Below, one piece after another: positions 55,062 to 62,263 of a DNA stretch of 64,000 nucleotides. The position numbers were made by a program, and so were the translations under genes. Source of the stretch: Streptomyces sp. NBC_01260 (GTDB taxonomy: Bacteria; Actinomycetota; Actinomycetes; Streptomycetales; Streptomycetaceae); NCBI RefSeq assembly GCF_036226405.1, contig NZ_CP108464.1, positions 434,001-498,000 of the forward strand, given 5' to 3'. The notes beneath the pieces are model-generated. The model was given only the letters and a program-made list of their open reading frames with translations. It was not told the origin of the DNA and made no database searches. The stretch's first letter is position 1; the number at the start of each line of letters is the position of its first letter.

Positions 55062-55568
55062 TCAGTGTGGAACCAGGTCGGACAGGCTGTCGCCGAGCAG
55101 CGCGCGCACCCTGTTGAGTGCCCGGGTGCCCTGGGATCGGACCGCGCTGCTGCTCAGCTTGAGCATCTGGGCGGTCTCCTCGATGCTGCGGTCCTCCCAG
55201 TAGCGCAGCAGCAGCACCGCCCTGTCCCGGGGCGGCAGTTGGCCGAGCGCGTCCAGCAGGGTGAGCCGCAGTGCGGCGTCCGGGCCGGCCGCCGCGCTGT
55301 CGGGCATGTTCCCGATGGGACGCTCGCCGGTGCTTCGCCGACGCCGCAGGGTGAGGGAGGTGCGGACCAGAACCGTCTGGGCGTAGGCCGCCGGACTGTC
55401 CGCTCTGGCCACCCGCTTCCAGTGCACGTACACCCGGCTGAGGGTCTCCTGGACCAGGTCCTCGGCAAGATGCGTGTCGCCCGCCGCGAGGACGTACGCC
55501 GAGCGGTACAGCGCCTTCGCCCTCGCGGCCACGAACTCCAGGTACTGATCCTCCTGTGCTGATTTCAC
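55062..55568 (-). CDS. SigE-family ECF RNA polymerase sigma factor
   Basis: A 168-residue sigma-70-family protein of the actinobacterial SigE-like type. Region 2 is YRSAYVLAAGDTHLAEDLVQ, ETLSRVYVHWKRV, and region 4 is LPPRDRAVLLLRYWEDRSIE, ETAQMLKLSSSAVRSQGTRA. Length and the YLEFVAAR start are typical of this subfamily. The GTG at 55568 (MKSAQEDQYLEF) follows a GGGGGCCGA box. The downstream membrane protein is its likely partner. Regulated genes are unknown. Confidence 0.9.
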   Translation of the reverse strand: MKSAQEDQYLEFVAARAKALYRSAYVLAAGDTHLAEDLVQETLSRVYVHWKRVARADSPAAYAQTVLVRTSLTLRRRRSTGERPIGNMPDSAAAGPDAALRLTLLDALGQLPPRDRAVLLLRYWEDRSIEETAQMLKLSSSAVRSQGTRALNRVRALLGDSLSDLVPH

Positions 55569-56071
55569 TCGGCCCCCGCCTGTTCTCTTGTTCCGTGATC
55601 GCCGTGCATACCCCTCTTGACTACGTGAGACGGCAGGATGTCGCGCGGCAGGAGCACCTTCTCTTCCACCGCTGCCGCGTCAGCGGTGTTCCGCGGGCGT
55701 CGGAGGCACGACGCCCGGCCCGTCGGGGGCCGAGCGGGGCCCGGCTCCACACCTCCGCCGGTGATCGGCACCCCGAACTCCTCGGTCTCAACTCGACGTG
55801 AGATCGACTTCACCTCTCACCCCACCCCGGCACCCACATGATCCGCCGGCCATGTCAGTGGACTGATCAACACTCAGGAGCCGACCGGTTCGACTGATCG
55901 GTTCGGCCGGCGATCCACCGGATCGCCGGTCACTTCCAGCGGGTCTCACTCACATCCGCTGTGAGCGGAGAGCGGGGCCGAAGTCCGCGGACCGCGCATC
56001 GGCTTCACCGCCGAGCGCACCAGCAAGCAGCTCCGTCGAGCCGGGAATCCCCCGGCCTTCCGCAACCCGCT
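55569..56071. other. Intergenic region upstream of sigma gene
   Basis: A 503-base region without a recognised gene. It includes the sigma gene promoter and a perfect ten-base-pair hairpin at 55907-55929 (CCGGCGATCC with a three-base loop) that may end leftward transcription from the DMT operon. Confidence 0.5.
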
Positions 56072-57037
56072 TCAGGACCGGCCGGCCCTGATCCTGCGGA
56101 GGTGTCCGTGTTCCGGGCGGAGCGCGCGCGGAGTCCTGATGACCACCCGCGACGGTACGGGGGGAGCGGGTGCGGGCCCGGCCACAGCGGCAACCTTGAC
56201 GCCGGGCGCCGTCTCGGCCTGCGCGCGGCTGAGCAGGAACACTCCGCGTACCGCGGCGGCCGCGCCCAGCAGCGCCGCGACCAGGCTGATCGTCCCGCCC
56301 TGCAGGCGCTCCCCCAGCAGGGCCAGGCCGATGGCCGCCGCGGCGACCGGGTTGGCGAGGGTGACGACGGCCAGCGGTGCGCCGAGGCCGCCGCGGTAGG
56401 CGGTCTGGGAGAGCAGCAGCCCGCCGATCGCGAACGCCGAGACGAGCAGCGCGACGACCACCAGACGCCAGCTGAACAGGGGGCCCGTGGTGTGGTCGGT
56501 GACGGCGACGGTCAGTGTCTGGGTGAGCGCGGAGGCGACACCGGAGGTGATACCGGAGGCCGCCGCGTGCCGAAGCCCCGGGCGACTGCCCGGGCGGCTG
56601 AGGCCTGCGACGACTGCGATGGTTCCGGCACCCACGGCCAGCGCCTCGACCAGGCTGAGGGTCTCGTGCGGGGCGGAACCTCCCGCGGTCGTCAGCAGGG
56701 CCCCGAGGCCGAGCAGGGTGAGGAGGGTGCCGCGCCACTCGGTCGTGGAGACGCGGCGTCCGGCCGCACGGGCGCCCAGCGGGACGGCGGCGACCAGGGT
56801 GAGTGCACCGAGCGGCTGGACGAGGGTGAGCGGGCCGTAGTTCAACGCGGCGACGTGGAGCAGTGCGCCGCCGGCGTTCAGCCCGACGGCCCACCACCAC
56901 GCCCCGCGCCCGAGCAGCCGGAGCATCCCGGTGCCGGGTGCGGTGCGCCCGGCGAGCCGCGCCTGCGCCACCGCGGCCGACGCGTACGCGGCGGCGGAGA
57001 CCAGGGACAGCGCGACGGCGATCAGGGTGGCGTTCAC
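56072..57037 (-). CDS. DMT-superfamily membrane transporter
   Basis: A 321-residue protein with about ten hydrophobic segments and the duplicated EamA-like pattern: LIAVALSLVSAAAYASAAVA, ALNYGPLTLVQPLGALTLVA, GGLGAPLAVVTLANPVAAAA, IGLALLGERLQGG. The substrate is unknown. The C-terminal about 45 residues are a Pro/Arg-rich cytosolic tail. The GTG at 57037 overlaps the PAP2 stop codon (GTGA), so the two are translated together. Confidence 0.82.
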   Translation of the reverse strand: MNATLIAVALSLVSAAAYASAAVAQARLAGRTAPGTGMLRLLGRGAWWWAVGLNAGGALLHVAALNYGPLTLVQPLGALTLVAAVPLGARAAGRRVSTTEWRGTLLTLLGLGALLTTAGGSAPHETLSLVEALAVGAGTIAVVAGLSRPGSRPGLRHAAASGITSGVASALTQTLTVAVTDHTTGPLFSWRLVVVALLVSAFAIGGLLLSQTAYRGGLGAPLAVVTLANPVAAAAIGLALLGERLQGGTISLVAALLGAAAAVRGVFLLSRAQAETAPGVKVAAVAGPAPAPPVPSRVVIRTPRALRPEHGHLRRIRAGRS

Positions 57038-57885
57038 CGTCCGGCTCCGGACGGGACGTAGGACGAGGAGCGACGGTTGGCCTGCGCGGGGGTGGCGTAC
57101 GAACCGGTGGCATGGGCGCCGGTGGCGGCGGCCGGCCAGGGGATGTGCGCCCTGACCGGTTCCGTGCGCTGCAGGCGCAGGGCCGCGAGGGCCACCGAGA
57201 GCAGTGCGGCCACCACGATCGAGTCGAGCCAGTAGTGGTTGGCGGTGCCGACTATCACGAACAGGGTGATCGCCGGGTGCAGCAGCCACAGCCAGCGCCA
57301 CCGGGAGCGGGTCGCGACGACCAGGCCGACACCCACCATGACCGCCCAGCCGAAGTGCAGTGAGGGCATCGCCGCGAACTGGTTCGCCATCGAGTCGGTG
57401 GCGGGCGCCGCTCCGTACACCGTCGGCCCGTACACCTGCCCGGTGTCCACCAGCCCGGTCTCGGCGAGCAGCCGCGGCGGGGCGAGCGGGAAGACCAGGT
57501 GCAGCGCGAGTGCGGAGGCGGTGAGTACGGCGAGGATGCGCCGCGACCAGACGTAGTGGCTCGGGCGGCGCCAGTACAGCCAGCCGAGGAAGAGCAGGGT
57601 GGCCGGGAAGTGCACGGTCGCGTAGTAGGCGTTCGCCAGGTGGATCAGCGTCTCGTTGTGGAGCAGCAGCCCCTGCACGGCTCCCTCGCCTGGCAGGTGC
57701 ACGGCGCGTTCGAGGTCCCAGACCCGTCCGGCGTTGTGGAACGCCTCATCGACGTGACCGTTGGCCGCCTGGCGGCCGAACTTGTAGATCACGAAGAGTC
57801 CTACGACGAGAAGAAGCTCGCGGACGAGGGGCGGTCGGGCAGAACTGTCCGGCTCCTGATCTGCGGGCCTGCTACCGGCGAGCAT
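57034..57885 (-). CDS. PAP2-family phosphatase (inositolphosphotransferase-like)
   Basis: A 283-residue membrane phosphatase. The second and third acid-phosphatase motifs are visible as MPSLHFGWAVMVGVGLVVAT and ANHYWLDSIVVAALL. The N-terminal part (LVVGLFVIYKFGRQAANGHV, LHNETLIHLANAYYATVHFP) matches the Aur1/inositolphosphotransferase-like subfamily. It acts at the membrane on a lipid phosphate or phosphodiester. The ATG at 57885 is preferred because the frame upstream runs into the palindromic operator region. First gene of a two-gene operon, divergent from a TetR gene. Confidence 0.85.
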   Translation of the reverse strand: MLAGSRPADQEPDSSARPPLVRELLLVVGLFVIYKFGRQAANGHVDEAFHNAGRVWDLERAVHLPGEGAVQGLLLHNETLIHLANAYYATVHFPATLLFLGWLYWRRPSHYVWSRRILAVLTASALALHLVFPLAPPRLLAETGLVDTGQVYGPTVYGAAPATDSMANQFAAMPSLHFGWAVMVGVGLVVATRSRWRWLWLLHPAITLFVIVGTANHYWLDSIVVAALLSVALAALRLQRTEPVRAHIPWPAAATGAHATGSYATPAQANRRSSSYVPSGAGR

Positions 57886-57921
57886 CACCCGGTGCCCCTT
57901 TGCTGACGAAGCGGTGTGAGT

Positions 57922-58013
57922 GGCATGGACCGGTCCATGCCGTATCGATACGCCAGTGTACCGATACGCGAACGTATCGGAACACTCGCGTATCGGTACA
58001 CTGGCGTATCGAT
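57922..58013. promoter_or_regulatory. Large palindromic operator region of TetR/PAP2 divergon
   Basis: GGCATGGACCGGTCCATGCC at 57922-57941 is a perfect palindrome. Next to it, perfect 27-base inverted arms (57944-57970 and 57987-58013) flank a 16-base centre. Within these, CGTATCG/CGATACG units occur repeatedly, and CCGATACGCGAACGTATCGG is itself palindromic. Such nested symmetric sites should bind the TetR regulator and control both directions. Confidence 0.75.
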
Positions 58014-58048
58014 GGACCTCGTCGCAGAGTCGCAGAGAGGGAACGCGC

Positions 58049-58678
58049 ATGTCGTCGCAGGAAACCGAGCAGGAGACGGCGCCCGCGCCACGCCGCTCGA
58101 AGATCACGCCGGAGCGGGCACAGGAGCTCTACACGGCCGTCCTCGACATGCTCAGGGAGAGCGGCTACGAGTCACTCACCATGGAGGGCGTCGCCTCCCG
58201 GTCCCGCTGTGGCAAGTCCACGCTCTACCGCCAGTGGGGCTCCAAACCGGAGCTGGTCGTCGCCGCCCTGCACGGCACCCGGCGCGGGCTGCTGCCGAGG
58301 ATCGACACGGGCACACTGGCGGGTGACCTGCGCGAGGCGGCGAAGGCCATCGGCGAGGGCTCCGGACGCGACACCCCGCTGATGCTGGCCCTCAGTCATG
58401 CCGCGCTCCAGAGCCCCGAGCTACTGTGCGCGCTGCGCGAAGCGCTGATTCTGCCGGAACTGGCGGCGCTCGACGCCATGGTCAGGCGCGGCGTGGAGCG
58501 TGGCGAAGTGGCGGCGGACAACCCCGCCACGGAGTTCGTCTCCGCGCAGCTGCTGGGCGTGATGCGTGCCCGGCCCCTGCTGGAGGGGACCTACGCGGAT
58601 GAGACCTTCCTCGTCCGCTTCGTGGAAGGCGCCATCCTTCCCGCACTCGGCCTGGACGCCCCGGCGTCCGGGTCCTGA
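58049..58678 (+). CDS. TetR-family transcriptional regulator
   Basis: A 209-residue repressor-type protein. The DNA-binding domain is ELYTAVLDMLRESGYESLTM, EGVASRSRCGKSTLYRQWGS, KPELV, followed by the TetR_C_11/AcrR-like ligand domain (LMLALSHAALQSPELLCALR). The ATG at 58049 follows GAGGGAA. It is divergent from the PAP2/DMT operon across the palindromic region, so it probably represses itself and that operon until a ligand binds. A strong terminator follows. Confidence 0.9.
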   Translation: MSSQETEQETAPAPRRSKITPERAQELYTAVLDMLRESGYESLTMEGVASRSRCGKSTLYRQWGSKPELVVAALHGTRRGLLPRIDTGTLAGDLREAAKAIGEGSGRDTPLMLALSHAALQSPELLCALREALILPELAALDAMVRRGVERGEVAADNPATEFVSAQLLGVMRARPLLEGTYADETFLVRFVEGAILPALGLDAPASGS

Positions 58679-58755
58679 CAGACGTGGGCCGTCGCCCCAG
58701 CGGATGACGACGGCCCACCCGCGCCGCACCGTGGGGACGGGGGCGGCGCACCATC

Positions 58756-58800
58756 CGGGCGGCCGGTGACTTCTTCGGAAGTCACCGGCCGCCCGTTTTC
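58756..58800 (+). terminator. Strong rho-independent terminator after TetR gene
   Basis: An 18-base-pair perfect stem (58756-58773 with 58778-58795), a TTCG tetraloop and a following GTTTTC. The UUCG-type loop and T tract mark a classic intrinsic terminator, 77 bases after the TetR stop. Confidence 0.85.
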
Positions 58801-58859
58801 GTGCGCCGCCTTCGGCCGGCACTCGCCGGCAACGCGAGCGACTCCCCCTTCTCGTCCCC

Positions 58860-58892
58860 TTGACGATATGGAGCGGTCCCCTTTATCGTCTC
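58860..58892 (+). promoter_or_regulatory. Promoter/operator of SPFH operon
   Basis: TTGACG at 58860-58865 and TTATCG at 58883-58888 are 17 bases apart, fitting -35 and -10 boxes. GACGATA and TATCGTC form an inverted repeat at 58862-58890 across this promoter, so it is probably repressor-controlled. Confidence 0.5.
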
Positions 58893-58918
58893 AACGACGA
58901 AAACAAGGGGGTCCTCTC

Positions 58919-59932
58919 ATGGCCGACATCACCAGGCGCTTCGGCTGGCGCCATCTGCGCTCCGCGCCCACGGCTCACATCCGCCACCACAAGCGCGGCG
59001 TGCTCGCCCACGACGGCGCGGGGCTGAGCTTCTGGTACCGGTCGCTCAGCGCCGCACTCTCCGAAGTACCGGTCAACGACCGCGAACTGGCCATGGCGTT
59101 CCACGCCCGCACGGCCGACTTCCAGGACGTCACGGTGCAGGCCACCGTGACGTACCGCATCAGCGATCCGGCCGAGGCCGCCGCGCGCCTGGACTTCTCC
59201 GTCGACCCGGACTCCGGTGTCTGGCGCGGTGCACCGCTGGAGCAGATCGCGACGCTGCTCACCGAGACGGCCCAGCAGCACACCCTGGACGTACTGGCCC
59301 GCACCCCGCTGTCCGGTGCACTGGTCGACGGCGTCGCCACCGTGCGCGAACGGGTCGCCGCGGGCCTGGCCGACGAGCCCCGGCTGCCCGCCACCGGGAT
59401 CGAGGTGGTGGCGGTACGCGTCGTCGCCATCCGGCCCGAGGCCGAGGTGGAGCGGGCCCTGCGCACCCCCGCCCGCGAGCAGATCCAGCAGGAGGCCGAC
59501 CGGGCGACGTACGAACGGCGGGCCGTGGCCGTCGAGCGCGAGCGGACCATCGCCGAGAACGAGCTCGCCAGTCAGATCGAACTCGCCCGCCGGGAGGAGC
59601 AACTGGTCGAGCAGCGCGGCACCAACACCCGGCGCGAGGCCGAGGAGAACGCGGCGGCCGACGGCGTGCGCGCCGAGGCCGAGGCGGCGCGCAAGGTGCG
59701 CCTCGCCCGCGCCGAGGCCGAAGCGGCACGTGAGGTCGGCGCGGCCCGTGCCGAGTCCCAGGCGGCCTGGCTTCGGGTGCACGGAGAGGTGGAGGCCGCG
59801 ACCCTGCACGCGCTGGCCGCCACCCGGCTCGCCGAGAACCTGCCGCGCATCGACAGCCTCACCCTCTCGCCCGACGTCCTCACCGGCCTGCTCACCAAGC
59901 TCGGCAGGCCCGCTCCGGAGACCCGGGCATGA
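58919..59932 (+). CDS. SPFH/Band 7-domain protein
   Basis: A 337-residue slipin/prohibitin-like protein without an obvious N-terminal membrane helix. The Band 7 core is ELAMAFHARTADFQDVTVQA, TVTYRISDPAEAAARLDFSV, then a Glu/Ala/Arg-rich coiled coil (about residues 185-290: EQIQQEADRATYERRAVAVE, RERTIAENELASQIELARRE). SPFH proteins build ring scaffolds at membranes. The ATG at 58919 follows AAGGGGG. The next gene overlaps by four bases (ATGA), so the two products are coupled. Confidence 0.87.
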   Translation: MADITRRFGWRHLRSAPTAHIRHHKRGVLAHDGAGLSFWYRSLSAALSEVPVNDRELAMAFHARTADFQDVTVQATVTYRISDPAEAAARLDFSVDPDSGVWRGAPLEQIATLLTETAQQHTLDVLARTPLSGALVDGVATVRERVAAGLADEPRLPATGIEVVAVRVVAIRPEAEVERALRTPAREQIQQEADRATYERRAVAVERERTIAENELASQIELARREEQLVEQRGTNTRREAEENAAADGVRAEAEAARKVRLARAEAEAAREVGAARAESQAAWLRVHGEVEAATLHALAATRLAENLPRIDSLTLSPDVLTGLLTKLGRPAPETRA

Positions 59933-60828
59933 GCCTGGCCCCGAGAGCGGTTCTGGTCCACCGCACCACCGAGTACGAGGAGTTGCTCGCCCGGCACGGC
60001 ACCCACGGCCAGGCGGCGTTCTTCCTGACGAGCCGGGGCCGGCCCATCGAGGAGGTCGCCCGGCGGCACGAACGCAGCAGGCAGGCGCTGGCCGATGTGG
60101 CGGCGGCCGTTCCGCTGCAGTGGCGCCAGTCCCGGGTGGAGCGCCAGGATCTGGACCGGTTCCTGTTCGCACCCGAGGACGTGGTGGTCGTCGTCGGCCA
60201 GGACGGCCTGGTCGCCAACGCCGCCAAGTACCTCTCCGGCCAGCCGGTGATCGGCATCGACACCGATCCCGGACGCAATCCGGGGGTCCTGGTCCGCCAC
60301 CGGCCCGCCGACGCGGCCGCGCTGCTGCGCGCCGCCGTGACGCCGGGCGGCGCGGCGGACGAGCTCACCATGGTCGAGGCGGTGGCCGACGACACCCAGC
60401 GGCTGCTGGCCCTCAACGAGATCTACCTCGGTCCGCCGGGGCACCAGACGGCTCGCTACCGGCTCGGCCCGGACGCTGCGGACTCCCCCGCCGAACCGCA
60501 GGCCTCCTCCGGCGTCCTGGTCGGCACCGGCACCGGCGCCACCGGCTGGCTGCGCTCCGTATGGCAGGAACGCCGCAGCCCGCTCACCCTGCCGGGCCCC
60601 ACCGACTCCCGGCTGCTCTGGTTCGTCCGGGAGGCCTGGCCGTCGCCGGTCACCGGCACCTCGCTGGTCGCGGGCGAGCTGGGCCGCGGGCAGGGGCTGC
60701 GGCTGACCGTGGAGTCCGACCGGGTGGTGGTCTTCGGTGACGGCATGGAGGCGGACGCACTGGAGCTGACGTGGGGGCAGACCGTACGGCTCGGCATCTC
60801 GCCCACGTCGCTGCGGCTGACCGTGTGA
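59929..60828 (+). CDS. NAD kinase-like protein coupled to SPFH gene
   Basis: A 299-residue protein with NAD(+)/NADH-kinase fold features. [20 protein letters not shown] corresponds to the GGDG motif region, but with GQDG in place of [24 protein letters not shown] and [16 protein letters not shown] (the TPTGST-like site) follow, and a late FGDGMEAD matches the family end. The altered first motif may change substrate or activity. It overlaps the SPFH gene, and the pair probably acts together at a membrane. The true reaction is unknown. Confidence 0.78.
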   Translation: MSLAPRAVLVHRTTEYEELLARHGTHGQAAFFLTSRGRPIEEVARRHERSRQALADVAAAVPLQWRQSRVERQDLDRFLFAPEDVVVVVGQDGLVANAAKYLSGQPVIGIDTDPGRNPGVLVRHRPADAAALLRAAVTPGGAADELTMVEAVADDTQRLLALNEIYLGPPGHQTARYRLGPDAADSPAEPQASSGVLVGTGTGATGWLRSVWQERRSPLTLPGPTDSRLLWFVREAWPSPVTGTSLVAGELGRGQGLRLTVESDRVVVFGDGMEADALELTWGQTVRLGISPTSLRLTV

Positions 60829-60940
60829 CCACCCCGCCCGGGGCAGCGCCCGGGAAAGGTCCGGCGGCGCCCTCCGCGCCCCGCCCGTAGGCTCGACGCC
60901 TCGTAGCGGTCACCGATCGCCGACACTCCGAGGAGCAGAC

Positions 60941-61447
60941 ATGGACAGCGACGCGGCGATGATCCCGGCCCGCAACTCCCGGCCGCCACTGGCCCAGGCC
61001 GCACTGGGCGTGGGCGTGATCGTGCAGGACACGCAGGGGCGCATCCTGCTCGGCCGGCACCACAGCGGCACCTGGGAGCTGCCCGGCGGGAAGGTCGATC
61101 CGACGCACGAGTCCATCGCGGCGGCGGCGGTGCGGGAGCTCCGCGAGGAGACGGGCCTGGAGGTCGCCGAGCGCGACATGGCCGTCTTCGCGATGCTGCA
61201 CGACGCGGTCGGCGGCATCAACCGGGTGACGATGGCCGCCCTGGTCAGGGTGGAGTCGGGCAGCCCGCAGGTGACCGAACCCCATCTCATCAGCGCCTGG
61301 CAGTGGACCCGCCCCGAGGCGCTGCCGACGCCGTTGTTCGACCCCTCGGCCCAGATCCTCGCGGCCTGGCGCCCCGGTCTCGGCATCGAGCACCCGCCCG
61401 CCCACCGGCTCTCCGTACTGCCCGAGGATGCGCAGGTGAAATCCTAA
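60941..61447 (+). CDS. NUDIX hydrolase
   Basis: A 168-residue protein with a complete Nudix box starting [20 protein letters not shown] and ending EETGLEV, with the catalytic Glu residues in REEXG order. It hydrolyses a nucleoside diphosphate linked to X, possibly a damaged nucleotide of the MutT type. The N-terminal domain [20 protein letters not shown] is standard. The ATG at 60941 follows GAGGAG. It stands alone between the NAD-kinase-like gene and the FBP-domain gene. Confidence 0.92.
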   Translation: MDSDAAMIPARNSRPPLAQAALGVGVIVQDTQGRILLGRHHSGTWELPGGKVDPTHESIAAAAVRELREETGLEVAERDMAVFAMLHDAVGGINRVTMAALVRVESGSPQVTEPHLISAWQWTRPEALPTPLFDPSAQILAAWRPGLGIEHPPAHRLSVLPEDAQVKS

Positions 61448-61497
61448 ATCATTTATTCATTTGCCTAGGGGTCATAGGCAGAGTTAGCTTCGGTTAC

Positions 61498-61992
61498 ATG
61501 AAGGCCGTGACCGAGCAGGACATCCGCATGTCGTTCATCAATTGCTCCAAGGGGGAAGCCAAGCGTCTGCCGCTCCCCCGTGATTTCGAGGAACTGCCGT
61601 GGGAGGATCTGGACTTCCTCGGCTGGCGTGACCTCTCCGCTCCCGGGCGCAGCTACATCGTCACCGAGCACGACGGCCGGCTGGCGGGCATCACGCTCCG
61701 CTTCCCCTCCCAGCAGCGCGGCTTTCTGCACCGGAGCATGTGCTCGCTCTGCCTGACCACGCACCCGGGCAGCGGGGTCTCGCTGATGACCGCCCGCAAG
61801 GCCGGACCGGCGGGGCGCGAGGGCAACTCGGTCGGCCTGTACATGTGCACCGACCTCGACTGCTCGCTCTACGTACGGGGGAAGAAGGCCGTGCCCTCGG
61901 GCGCCCGCTTCAAGGAGTCGCTGACGATGGAGGAGCAGATCGCCCGCACCACGGCCAATCTCTCCGGCTTCGTGGCCAAGCTCTTCGGCTGA
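61498..61992 (+). CDS. FBP-domain (elongation factor G-binding) protein
   Basis: A 164-residue protein of the FusB/FusC-type family. It has an N-terminal helical part (VTEQDIRMSFINCSKGEAKR) and a C-terminal treble-clef zinc site with Cys pairs in SMCSLCLTTHPG and YMCTDLDCSLYV. FusB releases EF-G from ribosomes stalled by fusidic acid; actinobacterial relatives may confer low-level resistance or aid ribosome recycling. No ribosome binding site precedes the ATG at 61498, and the upstream sequence is unusually AT-rich, so a leaderless transcript is likely. Confidence 0.88.
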   Translation: MKAVTEQDIRMSFINCSKGEAKRLPLPRDFEELPWEDLDFLGWRDLSAPGRSYIVTEHDGRLAGITLRFPSQQRGFLHRSMCSLCLTTHPGSGVSLMTARKAGPAGREGNSVGLYMCTDLDCSLYVRGKKAVPSGARFKESLTMEEQIARTTANLSGFVAKLFG

Positions 61993-62263
61993 GCCAGAGG
62001 TGCGCGGGCATGACAAGACCGGGGCGGCGGCGCGGTGCTCGCGGAGGACGGCAGCCGGGATGCGAGGGACAGCACGAGACCGCGGCCAGGCCGACGACGA
62101 CCGCTCGCTGTCGCGGGACGCGCGGGCGCCTTCACAGCCGGCGGGGACAGTTCGCCATGAACGCCCTTTCGCTGGTGTACTCATGGTGCGGTTCATCGGT
62201 GCGCGGGGCCGGCTGCACCGGCCCCGCGCAGAGGTGGCCCCACGCGCCGGCAGGGCGTCCCGG
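61993..62263. other. Convergent intergenic region
   Basis: No gene or clear terminator was recognised between the FBP-domain gene and the glycosidase gene, which converge here. Confidence 0.5.
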
